DNA of 41,698 nucleotides. Origin: a virus. The notes beneath the pieces are model-generated. The model was not told where the DNA came from. It saw only the letters and a program-made list of their open reading frames with translations, and did no database searches. The stretch lies in the IMG/VR virus record IMGVR_UViG_3300048927_000267, positions 1 through 41,698 of that record; one strand, written 5' to 3'. Positions within the stretch are counted from its first letter, which is position 1. Each line of letters opens with the position of its first letter. The position numbers and the translations under genes are program-made. This document shows positions 25,661-32,827 of the stretch, piece by piece.

Positions 25661-26262
25661 TTGCCGTCGCCCTCGTCATCGAGCGGCATGAAATCGCCCT
25701 CGATAATATTCTGCACTTCAGCCGCGTTGTGCGTGACGCCCGCGATGACCAGATCGGACAGGCCGGTGAAATTCATGTCGACCGCGAGCGGCTTTTTCCC
25801 GACCAGATAGGGCATGAGGGTTTCCGCGCAGCGGACGCGTAGCGCCTCGGCCTCGCCATAGCTCATCCGCTCGACCACGATGTTCGGCTTGCCGTTCTTG
25901 CGGAAGCTATGGACCTTGGGTTGCTTCGACGCTTCGATCAGCACCTCCGGCGGCGTCGACTGGATTTGCATCAACGTGATCGCGGGATGCTGGCCGAACT
26001 GCATGATGTAGCGCTCGAAATCATCGGTTCGCTTGTTCCGGGAACCCTTGGGTCGGCCACCCCGACGCTTCCGCGCCTCGCGCAGCACCGCCATATGCGG
26101 CGCTTCCCGTCCCAACGCTTCGCGGGCTTCGACCATTTCCTCGGGCGTCACCGGGCCGAACAGATCTTCCTGCTGCGCCTCCTCGGCAGCGGCGACCTCG
26201 ACTAATGCCTTGGCCTGCTCGATCTGCGCGTTAAGCGGATCCTTGGGCCGATCAGTTGACAT
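25657..26262 (-). CDS. Terminase small subunit-like DNA-binding protein
   Basis: A 201-residue protein with an acidic helical N-terminus, a basic AT-hook-like patch (GGRPKGSRNKR, about residues 75-85), a helical middle with MSYGEAEALRVRCAETLMPY and an acidic tail. Its coupling to the large terminase and the DNA-binding patch support a small terminase that recognises the packaging site. I use ATG 26262, preceded by GGAGG at five bases, rather than an in-frame start at 26313. The 1.27-kb element-rich region directly upstream may contain its recognition site. Confidence 0.75.
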   Translation of the reverse strand: MSTDRPKDPLNAQIEQAKALVEVAAAEEAQQEDLFGPVTPEEMVEAREALGREAPHMAVLREARKRRGGRPKGSRNKRTDDFERYIMQFGQHPAITLMQIQSTPPEVLIEASKQPKVHSFRKNGKPNIVVERMSYGEAEALRVRCAETLMPYLVGKKPLAVDMNFTGLSDLVIAGVTHNAAEVQNIIEGDFMPLDDEGDGK

Positions 26263-26494
26263 GCGCGCCTCCGCCGTTACCCTGACCAGATCGACGAAGC
26301 CCCCAATCGGCACTCACACCCCGGCCCGGCGCTGCAGAGCGAACGGCAAGGGAAGCGCGATCCCCCGGCCCCGTATCCCCCCTTCGAACTTGGCGCGCCT
26401 CCGGCTTCCCTGCATGGCAGGCATGAAAACGGCTTTGGGCCGAAATCAGAAAAATCGCGTCCGCTAGGGGGCTGGGGACAGGGCGGCGCGGCGA

Positions 26495-26511
26495 AGGGGG
26501 GGCACCCCCCT
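26495..26511. other. G6/C6 hairpin in the intergenic region
   Basis: A run of seven G, two bases (CA) and six C, closed by an A-T pair, can form a tight GC hairpin on either strand. On the minus strand TTCGCC follows, which is not a good terminator tail. It could still stall polymerase between the replication and terminase genes. Confidence 0.35.
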
Positions 26512-26636
26512 CCGGCTGGGCGAGCCGATCGGCACCGGCCCCGCCGACCAGGGCGACCCGCGCCGCGCCGCTGTTCAGCCTGCATAGCTTCCGCCGAGGC
26601 TCGACAACCCACGGATTTCCGCGCCCTTCGCCCACC

Positions 26637-26660
26637 TGTTCCAACATCGCTGTTCCAACA
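26637..26660 (+). repeat. Tandem TGTTCCAACA motif
   Basis: TGTTCCAACA occurs at 26637-26646 and again at 26651-26660, start to start 14 bp. Each copy is itself a dyad (TGTT-CC-AACA). The same motif forms the arm sites at both prophage ends (171-207 and 41388-41421), with a perfect inverse copy at 41412-41421. A common phage or host protein probably binds all of them. Confidence 0.65.
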
Positions 26661-26921
26661 CGCCCCGAGCGACCCGCGCAAACCCGCAGAAATCCGCCAT
26701 TCTTGCCGACGCGCCGCGCCTGGTCGCGATCAGCGCCGCCGACCCAGCCACCCCGCCGCCCGGCCGGAATTCCGGCCCCGAAAGTTTCGCGGCCGCGCCC
26801 CTCTTTTTGCCCCCTGATCCGCAGGTCCGAAGGGCTGGCATGAAGGGAGATTGTGTTTCCGCCCCCTATTTTATTCCGAAACTGGCGGTTTTCCGTGGGT
26901 TTCAGGTCGCAACGGCGCGCC

Positions 26922-27167
26922 GGTTCTGGCGAGAACCAAGTGAGAACCAAGCCAGAACCATTAAACCTATGATCATAAAGGATAATCACATGTGGTTCTG
27001 TGGTTCTGTATTTTTGCCTCGCATATACGCGCGCGTCTACGCGTACGTACGCGTACGCGCATGACGCGAGGGCAAAACCCGAGAACCGGAGAACCGGACG
27101 AAAATATCCTGCGATTTCAATATGTTGATGGTTCTGGCGCGGTTCTGCGTTGGTTCTCGTCAGAACC
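26922..27167. repeat. Mirror-symmetric array of twelve GGTTCT/AGAACC sites
   Basis: Forward GGTTCT starts at 26922, 26994, 27002, 27130, 27141 and 27152. Inverse AGAACC starts at 26932, 26943, 26954, 27082, 27090 and 27162. Every site has a partner reflected exactly around 27044.5 (first start plus partner end is always 54089). Outer groups have four sites at 10-11 bp steps, one helical turn; inner pairs are 8 bp apart. The intervening bases are partly palindromic. The centre (27021-27063) alternates purine and pyrimidine with one break. Adjacent 11-bp steps also create four GTTC-N7-GTTC boxes, the LexA site form of alphaproteobacteria. Candidate origin, packaging site or regulatory hub. Confidence 0.9.
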
Positions 27168-27537
27168 AACCCCCCCGGCCCGAATGGCGTCGGCCAATGG
27201 CAATCCATCTTAACTGCCACCCAACGGGCCGGGGTGCAACGCGAAACAAACGGCGCGCGATGACACGGGCCAGGGTTCGCTACGGCGAGGGGAGCGAATG
27301 CAGAGCGGCCGCCGGTCGCTGCGCTCGTCGCCAGCTGCTGCGCAGCCGTCGCCGTGCTCGCTGCGGCCGCAGTTGAGGCGCCAAGATCTTCCCTCGGCGA
27401 GAGAGCCCCAAGAGAGCACCCGCGCACCGCGTCGCTGCGCGCCGCTGCGGGTGCGATTTTCGCTCTTGACATGGCGCTTACATGCGGGGTTTCGCGGGCG
27501 AAAATCTTTTTTGTTGAGTGGATTGACAGGTGCGAAA

Positions 27538-29427
27538 TCATGCCTCGCTCCCCTTATTATTCCACCGCGCGGCAGCCGGAATTTCACTCTCGTCAATGAC
27601 CTGATCCAGAGGCACCAGAGTGGCGGTCAGGCTTGATCTGGCGAACTTGACCTTCACACCCTCGACCGCCCCCGGGCTGCGTCCCAGCGCTTGCGCCCAG
27701 ACGCCATTCGCCCACTTCTTGCCAACGAACATGCCCGCAATGGCCTGATGCGAATTGGCGACCGCAAGAAACCCGGGCGTGCCAGGCTCCCAGATCTTCG
27801 ACCCGGTTTCGGTCGTCGACACGATTTTGAGGCCCATTTCCTGCAGGCGCCGGTGATAGCGGTTCTCCGACAACGGATCGCACATGTCCTGGACGGCCGA
27901 GCCGATCCACGTCCCGATGCTTTCCCGTTCGTCCCCGCCGCGCGCCTGCACCATCGTGGTGCGCATGTGGGTCAGGCAAAGCTCATGCTCTTCCGCGCTA
28001 TCCGCGACCTCGCGCAACAACCGGACCTCGCACAGGCTCGCAATCTCCTCGACCGTCTCCAGATCGGGCAACTCATCGTAAAGCACCAGGTCGGCGCAGG
28101 CGAGCAGCGTGCCGAACTGGTCGCACGCGCGCGCCTTGTGCCCCATGTCGGACAGCGCGGTTCGATAGGCGCGCAGCGTCTCATCCCAGCGCGGCCAGCC
28201 ATCGACCATCCGGCGCAGGATCTTGCGCCCCATCTCCGGCAGGCGCGCCGCCTTCAGATCTGGCTCCTTCGCGCCTTGGGGCAGGGGATTGAGCGCGCAT
28301 ACGGCCCATCGGCTGCGATCCTGCGGTTCCATCGGCGGAATAAGGATCGACGACGCCCAGAACACGCTCTGCAGCGTGAATTCCATCGCCTGATGGTCCT
28401 GCCCGCCGCGATGGGCATCATCGCCGCTGGAAGATACGCGGGCGAGCTCCAGAATGGACTTCGTGCGCCGCTGATCTTCCTCCGCTTCCAGCTCGTCCAG
28501 GAACACCGGCACGGTCGCGTTGCGCAATCGCTGGCGGATGCCCGCCGCCGTGGTGTCGGCCGATCGCAGCTGCCCTTTGCCGAACAGCTGATGAAGCAGC
28601 ATATTCTTGCCGTTCAACGTCGATTTGCCCGTGCCGCGTCCGCCCGTGATCCAGATATTCGGACGCCAATCGAGCGCGCCACCGATGTAACTGGCGCCGA
28701 TCGCGCCGACCACCAGCAACGGATCGAGCAGCGGCCGCTTCCAGTTCCACGTCGCGATCATGGCGCGTAGCTGCTCGCCGGTCAGGACGGGCCCGGGCTC
28801 TGGCCACGGCGTCGCCAGCGCTGGAGCGCTGGGATAGACATGGTCGCCATGCATGCCGGTCGGAAAATATTCGATCTCATCGCCGTCGCCATTCAGGCGC
28901 AGCCGCCGACGCATCACGCGATTGCCCAAATGCAGCACCAGCGCATCATTGTCGCTGCGATGGGCTCCAGCGCCGCGAATTTTCCCCGCCGGGTCGAATA
29001 TCCCGCGCCTGGTGCATTCGATGATCAGCGCGCGGCTTGCCTCATCCTGCTTAAAGCCAGTGATGCGCGATGGCTCAGTAATCTCGCCCGATTTCTTGTC
29101 GACTTTCGGCGCAGACCATTGGGGAAAATTCAGTTCCAGCCAGTTATACTTCGCGCCGAATAGACCAACGAGGCTATTCTTGCCGTGGCGATTGCCCATA
29201 TCCAGATCAATGATTTGACCATTGATGTCGAGATACCAGCATTTCTGGTGCAGCACGCCCAAACAAGTCACCGGACATTCGCGGGGCAGGGGAGGCGCAT
29301 CCAGATCGTCGCCATCATCATAGCCGCCGAACGGCCCGATATCGCCCTCATCCGCCAGCTGGGGCGCATCCTGCGCGCCGTCGATCGCGGCGCCGATGTC
29401 GACGATGTTGTCGCGCCTGGTCGCCAT
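27538..29427 (-). CDS. AAA+ helicase-like replication protein
   Basis: A 629-residue protein. The C-terminal two thirds is a P-loop ATPase: Walker A GGRGTGKST at about residues 262-270, Walker B VFLDELE near 308-314, and a sensor-type QSVFWASSILIPP around 350-365. The N-terminal 200 residues resemble the primase-side part of phage replication helicases of the DUF927/D5-like kind, where a hexameric motor is fed by a neighbouring primase. Its gene follows the Toprim primase. I use ATG 27 codon-frame position 29427; a GTG one codon earlier is equally reachable from the ribosome site GGGGAG. The stop marks the edge of the element-rich non-coding region. Confidence 0.78.
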   Translation of the reverse strand: MATRRDNIVDIGAAIDGAQDAPQLADEGDIGPFGGYDDGDDLDAPPLPRECPVTCLGVLHQKCWYLDINGQIIDLDMGNRHGKNSLVGLFGAKYNWLELNFPQWSAPKVDKKSGEITEPSRITGFKQDEASRALIIECTRRGIFDPAGKIRGAGAHRSDNDALVLHLGNRVMRRRLRLNGDGDEIEYFPTGMHGDHVYPSAPALATPWPEPGPVLTGEQLRAMIATWNWKRPLLDPLLVVGAIGASYIGGALDWRPNIWITGGRGTGKSTLNGKNMLLHQLFGKGQLRSADTTAAGIRQRLRNATVPVFLDELEAEEDQRRTKSILELARVSSSGDDAHRGGQDHQAMEFTLQSVFWASSILIPPMEPQDRSRWAVCALNPLPQGAKEPDLKAARLPEMGRKILRRMVDGWPRWDETLRAYRTALSDMGHKARACDQFGTLLACADLVLYDELPDLETVEEIASLCEVRLLREVADSAEEHELCLTHMRTTMVQARGGDERESIGTWIGSAVQDMCDPLSENRYHRRLQEMGLKIVSTTETGSKIWEPGTPGFLAVANSHQAIAGMFVGKKWANGVWAQALGRSPGAVEGVKVKFARSSLTATLVPLDQVIDESEIPAAARWNNKGSEA

Positions 29428-29430
29428 CAC

Positions 29431-29586
29431 TCAGCGCTCCCCGCAAAGGCGGCAGAGAAACGCGAGGCATGCCCCCCCCCCATAGACACGATTGGCCAGA
29501 ACCAAGATCCAGCCAGCAGGCGGCGTATCAGGCACGGCGCCTATCCCCTTGGCCCGGCACTGGCGGCAATGGACGATCCCGCTCAT
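29431..29586 (-). CDS. 51-residue zinc-finger peptide with a G10 tract
   Basis: A small gene coupled at both ends: its ATG at 29586 overlaps the stop of the HTH-like gene and its TGA lies one base before the helicase start region. The peptide has two CxxC pairs (Cys7/Cys10 and Cys45/Cys48, plus Cys40), a zinc-ribbon layout, joined by a hydrophobic strand (GWILVLANRVYGGG). Ten consecutive G residues (29472-29481 on the opposite strand as C) encode the GGG stretch just before the second cysteine group, so a one-base slip would remove it. Role in replication is inferred only from position. Confidence 0.7.
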   Translation of the reverse strand: MSGIVHCRQCRAKGIGAVPDTPPAGWILVLANRVYGGGACLAFLCRLCGER

Positions 29587-29972
29587 GCCGCGTCACCCCG
29601 CGAAAACCGATCATAGCGCTTCTCCATCTCGCCATAGCGAGGCAGCGCGATCTTCTCGGGACGGGGCCGAGGAGGCGACACCAACCCCTCGGCCCGCGCG
29701 CCTGCGGACGGGGACGCTTGTCTGTCGCCCCCATCCACCGCGACCGGCGCCCCCGCAACGCCGCCCTTCTCCAACTCCGCCATGCGCGCCTCGGCCTGGG
29801 CAGCGGTGCAGCTGCCACCCAATATCTTCGCGCACTCGGCAAAGCTGAACAGATCCTCGCGCAGCTGCCTCAACTCGCGATCGCGCCGGGGCGTCCAGCG
29901 GAACGGCCGACCGTCCCCTGCGCCCCGCGCCTTAGCCGCGGCGATCGCAATCGCCTCCGCATGCGTCATCAT
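29583..29972 (-). CDS. HTH-like protein between primase and helicase
   Basis: A 129-residue protein. Residues about 20-65 (FRWTPRRDRELRQLREDLFS, FAECAKILGGSCTAAQAEAR) look like a tri-helical SANT/GcrA-like DNA-binding unit, starting with the typical WTPxRD. The rest is Pro/Arg-rich and probably flexible. The start at 29972 overlaps the primase stop (ATGATGA) and its stop overlaps the zinc-finger gene. Plausible accessory factor of phage replication or a regulator; it could bind a site in the non-coding region, but no direct evidence links them. Confidence 0.6.
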   Translation of the reverse strand: MMTHAEAIAIAAAKARGAGDGRPFRWTPRRDRELRQLREDLFSFAECAKILGGSCTAAQAEARMAELEKGGVAGAPVAVDGGDRQASPSAGARAEGLVSPPRPRPEKIALPRYGEMEKRYDRFSRGDAA

Positions 29973-31075
29973 GCCGCTTTCTCCCCAGCGCCACCGCGCT
30001 GCAGCCATTCGTTGAAATCCTTGAACCCGACCGGCGGCATCGCATATTTGACCCGCACGCCCCGCGCCTGCTGCCGGGCGATCACCCGCTCCAGCAGATC
30101 AACGGCCGAACTGCCCGCCTCATCGCGATCGCACAGGATCACCAGCTCGCCGACGCGATCCGGCCACACGATCGACCCGATATTGCCCAGCGAATAACCC
30201 GCGCCGACGCGGATCTCCGGCTTGGCCATGGCGACCGTCAGCGCATCCTCGATCCCCTCGGCGACGTGCATGGCCTCGCCCTCGGGCATGTCCGCCATCG
30301 ACTTGCCCGACGCGCCCTTGCGCAACGGAATGAAGGATCCGCCGCAAGCGCCCAGCACCATCTTGGCGTTGGGGCTGTCCAGCTTCACCCAGCCGCGCCG
30401 GGGATCATGCTGCAGATAGGTGCGATGCGTCGCCACATGCTGCCCGTCGGGCGTGAACATGGCCGACACCATCGCCGGGATCTTCACGCTCAACTCGCGG
30501 TTCCACACCTCGGCATGGAAGCGCAGCGCGCCGGGCCACTTGCCCAGCGCTTCGATCTTGATGCCGCGTCCGCGCAGATAAGCCTCGGCCGGGGTGCCGC
30601 CGATCGGCTTGCTCCCCATCCACAACGCCACCGCGCGTCGGCGCTTCTGCTCCTTGATCTCGCGGGCCTTGCGCTCGCTTTCTTCGCTCGCCTCGCGTGC
30701 CTCGCGCTTGCGGACCTCCAACCGGGCCGGGTCGAGATGATCCAGCCCCAGCCAGCTTTTCGCCCACTTGATCGCCTCGCCAATCTCGCCGCCGAACCGC
30801 ACATGGCGGATCAGATGCAGGCAGTCGCCGCCCAGATAGCCATTGCCGCTGGGCTCGGAAAAATCGGTCCACATGCCCTTATTCGGGCCGGACACATTGA
30901 TTTTCAGGCTCTGCCCCGGCTCGCCCGACAGCGACCCGACGCTCAGGAAATGCCCGTCGCGCCGACAGTTGGGCAACAGCTCCCAGGCAAGCCGCTCGAT
31001 ATCCTCGCGCAGCAGCTGCTCGATCTCGCGGACCTCGATGGCATAGCGCCCGGCGGATGCACCGCGATCGCTCAT
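29969..31075 (-). CDS. Toprim-domain DNA primase
   Basis: A 368-residue protein. The N-terminal part (residues 20-110) has the phage-primase front domain: a CRRDGHFLSVGSL segment, FSEPSGNGYLGGDCLHLI and no clear CHC2 zinc set. A charged linker follows (115-150). The Toprim core lies at about 265-345, with VAEGIEDALT (Glu273), GYSLGNIG and the metal-binding ILCDRDEAG (Asp316, Asp318). It would lay primers for host polymerase, working with the AAA+ protein encoded two genes on. The start overlaps the 31-residue peptide stop by ATGA. Confidence 0.85.
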   Translation of the reverse strand: MSDRGASAGRYAIEVREIEQLLREDIERLAWELLPNCRRDGHFLSVGSLSGEPGQSLKINVSGPNKGMWTDFSEPSGNGYLGGDCLHLIRHVRFGGEIGEAIKWAKSWLGLDHLDPARLEVRKREAREASEESERKAREIKEQKRRRAVALWMGSKPIGGTPAEAYLRGRGIKIEALGKWPGALRFHAEVWNRELSVKIPAMVSAMFTPDGQHVATHRTYLQHDPRRGWVKLDSPNAKMVLGACGGSFIPLRKGASGKSMADMPEGEAMHVAEGIEDALTVAMAKPEIRVGAGYSLGNIGSIVWPDRVGELVILCDRDEAGSSAVDLLERVIARQQARGVRVKYAMPPVGFKDFNEWLQRGGAGEKAA

Positions 31076-31167
31076 GGCCGACCGTCCCGCCAGTCGCGAA
31101 GCTTCCGCGACAGCTCGAATAGCCCGATGGAGCCGATCAGGATGAGGATATCGATCGTCAGCCTCAT
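31072..31167 (-). CDS. 31-residue single-pass membrane peptide
   Basis: A very short gene coupled on both sides by ATGA overlaps: its start lies in the stop of the 104-residue gene and its stop in the primase start. The peptide is a hydrophobic helix (IDILILIGSIGLFEL) with a basic end (RKLRDWRDGRP). The precise coupling argues for a real gene. Function unknown; it may hold the primase transcript in step or act at the membrane. Confidence 0.6.
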   Translation of the reverse strand: MRLTIDILILIGSIGLFELSRKLRDWRDGRP

Positions 31168-31478
31168 CGCGCCCACTCCGGCGGAAAGACTGACAGTTCC
31201 AGCCTGGTGAATGGACGCCCTGCAGATCCGGCGGGGACGGGAACCGGTGCCCCCGCCGGATCTGAGGCGACCCCCGGCGATGTCAAAGCATCGCCAGTCG
31301 GCAAACCTTCCACTTCACGCAGCAGCCTGTTCGCGACGCGCAGCTCCACCAGCGCATCGTTGACCGCGCGCACGGCATTTTGCTTCCGCCATTTCGCTAA
31401 AGCTAATTCCCCCGCCATCCCGGCTAACCCGCTCTGAAATGCTGAGATTTCAGCAAAGGAAGGAAAATCGTTAACCAT
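31164..31478 (-). CDS. First gene of the leftward replication operon, unknown
   Basis: A 104-residue protein with a helical N-terminal half (QSGLAGMAGELALAKWRKQN, VNDALVELRVANRLLREVEG) and a Pro/Gly-rich tail ending in RLELSVFPPEWAR. It starts the tightly overlapping leftward replication genes. The ribosome site GGAAG is only three bases from the ATG at 31478, so translation may be weak. The promoter should lie between it and 31815, but no clear consensus was seen. Confidence 0.65.
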   Translation of the reverse strand: MVNDFPSFAEISAFQSGLAGMAGELALAKWRKQNAVRAVNDALVELRVANRLLREVEGLPTGDALTSPGVASDPAGAPVPVPAGSAGRPFTRLELSVFPPEWAR

Positions 31479-31528
31479 GATCTTCCAAGAAATTCCGCCA
31501 CGACAACTTGAAAAGAGCGGGATTTAAC

Positions 31529-31720
31529 TTGGACTATTGGATTGAAAATGCGCCGATCGTCGAAACCACCGGCGACAATGTCCGTATGAAGACCGGCGCC
31601 CACGGCGTCGTCATGCCGCGCCACGTCGCCCTGCGCCTGGCCCGCGAACTGTTCGCGGCGATCGCGGAACTGGAAGACCGCCCGACGGCGCCCGTCGTGG
31701 CGCTGCATCAGGCCGGATAG
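31529..31720 (+). CDS. Small unknown protein, divergent from replication operon
   Basis: A 63-residue protein (DYWIENAPIVETTGDNVRMK, then a helix ALRLARELFAAIAELED). No ATG begins the frame near the conserved part. A TTG at 31529 with GGGA six bases before it is the best start; another TTG at 31508 would add seven residues. It faces away from the replication operon. Function unknown. Confidence 0.5.
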   Translation: MDYWIENAPIVETTGDNVRMKTGAHGVVMPRHVALRLARELFAAIAELEDRPTAPVVALHQAG

Positions 31721-31740
31721 ACAGGGCCGGGGGGTCTTTC

Positions 31741-31768
31741 GGGCGGCGAGGCTTGCACCCCGCCGCCC
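31741..31768 (+). terminator. Possible terminator hairpin
   Basis: GGGCGGCG (31741-31748) and CGCCGCCC (31761-31768) form an 8-bp GC stem with a 12-base loop, followed by TTCC only. The weak T-run makes this a doubtful intrinsic terminator for the small gene before it. Confidence 0.3.
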
Positions 31769-31814
31769 TTCCATCCATGCCGTCAGAACCACCAATGACC
31801 AAATTGAGGGCGAC

Positions 31815-32099
31815 ATGGACGAAATCAAAATCACGCCGCTGCACACGCTGGCGGCGCGGCTTTCAGTGATCGAGCTGCTGATGCACGACATCATCGCCCA
31901 CTCCCTCGCGGACGAAGCGGACCTGCAAGCATGGATGCAATCCATCGCGCCGGGCGCGAGCGCAGCTGCCGATGCTCGCGGCCTGACGCCGGAGGCGATC
32001 GCCTATCAGACGGCATGGGATGATGCGCTGACGGGCGTGCAGCGTCAGTTTGCACATCTGCGTCGAGCGCGTGGCCAAGCTCGGCGAGCTGGTCGATAG
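31815..32099 (+). CDS. Helical small protein, unknown
   Basis: A 94-residue protein made of helices: LHTLAARLSVIELLMHDIIA, then a more polar middle and a basic Arg-rich end (LRRARGQARRAGR) that may touch nucleic acid. The ribosome site GAGGGCGAC precedes the ATG. It converges with the small HTH gene at 32133-32384, leaving 33 bp between stops. Not recognised. Confidence 0.6.
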   Translation: MDEIKITPLHTLAARLSVIELLMHDIIAHSLADEADLQAWMQSIAPGASAAADARGLTPEAIAYQTAWDDALTGVQRQFAHLRRARGQARRAGR

Positions 32100-32132
32100 C
32101 CGCCAGATGAGCGGAAAGGGGGAACCGCAACA

Positions 32133-32384
32133 TTATGCAGCATCCTTTTGCGCATCAAGTGGCGGCAAATCGTAAAAATCATTAGGTGCAATGACGCCAT
32201 CAGTGATGGCGTACAGATCCGCCATCGTCGTTTGGCCGGGAATTCGCTTGCGCTTCTCCCAGTCATTCCACGCCGCACGACTGACACCGATCAGACCGGC
32301 AGCATGCTCCATCGTCATCGGCTTGCCGTTCACAATCTGCGAGCGGCGCCACTTTTCGAGAGGATGCAATGCTTGTTTCGACAT
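32133..32384 (-). CDS. Cro/CI-type HTH regulator (leftward)
   Basis: An 83-residue XRE-type helix-turn-helix protein: EKWRRSQIVNGKPMTMEHAA, then the HTH AAGLIGVSRAAWNDWEKRKR, and the typical end YAITDGVIAPNDFYDLP seen in small Cro-like proteins. It is divergent from the larger HTH gene across a 68-bp gap that holds the palindromic operator. A minus-strand promoter (TTGTCA, 17 bp, TAACTC) overlaps the operator and would start transcription only a few bases before the ATG, with no ribosome site, so translation may be from a leaderless message as for lambda cI. Which regulator is repressor and which is Cro is not settled. Confidence 0.8.
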   Translation of the reverse strand: MSKQALHPLEKWRRSQIVNGKPMTMEHAAGLIGVSRAAWNDWEKRKRIPGQTTMADLYAITDGVIAPNDFYDLPPLDAQKDAA

Positions 32385-32395
32385 GGGACGCCTGA

Positions 32396-32412
32396 GTTAG
32401 CATTCTGCTAAC
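32396..32412. promoter_or_regulatory. Immunity operator O1, between divergent regulators
   Basis: GTTAGCATTCTGCTAAC is a perfect 7-3-7 palindrome. It lies within the candidate leftward promoter (-35 TTGTCA 32422-32417, -10 TAACTC 32399-32394) and just before a rightward consensus -35 (TTGACA, 32416-32421). The same palindrome with one change is at 33415-33431. Expected target of one or both HTH proteins. Confidence 0.75.
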
Positions 32413-32452
32413 ACCTTGACAACGCTTTGTTCGCAATTCACGAGCTATTTTC

Positions 32453-32827
32453 ATGTCAGCAGAAGTCTTACATTTTCGTCCCATGACGGAGATGCCGAAC
32501 AGGATCAGGGAGTTGCGCATGGCGCGTGGCTGGTCCCAAGACCAGCTTGCGGCGCGTGTCGGTTGTTCGAAGCCGCAGATCAGTGACCTCGAACGCGGCA
32601 ATCGCGGCCTCGATCTGGACTGGATGCGGCGCCTTGCTGACGCTCTAGGCGTCCTGCCCGCGCATCTCCTCAGTGACCATGACAACCCCGAACGTCTGAC
32701 GGACGAGGAACGGGCATTGATCTGGCGCTACAGAGATATGCCGGCTGGTGAGCGAGAAATGCTGGAGCGCGTCGCGGACGTTCGTCCGGCTTATCGTGAG
32801 CAGCCGAGGGATAAGAACGCCGCCTAA
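32453..32827 (+). CDS. XRE-family phage repressor candidate
   Basis: A 124-residue protein. The HTH is textbook: MPNRIRELRMARGWSQDQLA, ARVGCSKPQISDLERGNRGL, then DWMRRLADALGV. The C-terminal part (DEERALIWRYRDMPAGEREM) is helical and resembles the dimer region of short XRE repressors; there is no LexA-type peptidase domain, so induction would not be by RecA-driven self-cleavage. It starts at ATG 32453 or possibly at 32483. The next two genes follow directly, the first overlapping the stop (TAATG). The operators at 32396 and 33415 flank this gene block. Confidence 0.85.
   Translation: MSAEVLHFRPMTEMPNRIRELRMARGWSQDQLAARVGCSKPQISDLERGNRGLDLDWMRRLADALGVLPAHLLSDHDNPERLTDEERALIWRYRDMPAGEREMLERVADVRPAYREQPRDKNAA

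Larger units (their letters stand above)
26263..27537. other. 1.27-kb region without a credible gene
   Basis: No frame here has convincing protein character or third-position GC bias. It holds a GC-rich stretch with a G6/C6 hairpin (26495-26511), a tandem TGTTCCAACA pair (26637-26660), the mirrored GGTTCT/AGAACC array (26922-27167) and a Pu-Py alternating tract. Beyond that lies a GC-rich, NotI-like-site-rich stretch (27215-27460) with small inverted repeats such as GCACCCGC/GCGGGTGC. A phage origin, packaging site or control region is the natural reading. I found no DnaA box matching TTATNCACA. Confidence 0.75.

Noticed and set aside
26922-27167. CRISPR-like array
   Set aside because: Repeats are only six bases, in both orientations, with 2-5 bp between neighbours in the groups; there are no spacers and no cas genes.
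27470-27500. A rightward promoter with TTGACA near 27474
   Set aside because: No acceptable -10 follows at 16-18 bp, and nothing rightward lies downstream except the 3' end of the convergent helicase gene.
26252-27541. A 429-codon open frame on the minus strand spanning the whole non-coding region, starting at ATGA with the helicase stop and ending just inside the small terminase start
   Set aside because: Although its ends abut neighbouring genes neatly, the third codon positions show no GC bias, rare Arg codons are frequent, the translation is low-complexity Arg/Gly/Ala without a folding pattern, and it runs through the symmetric site array. Long open frames arise easily at this GC content.
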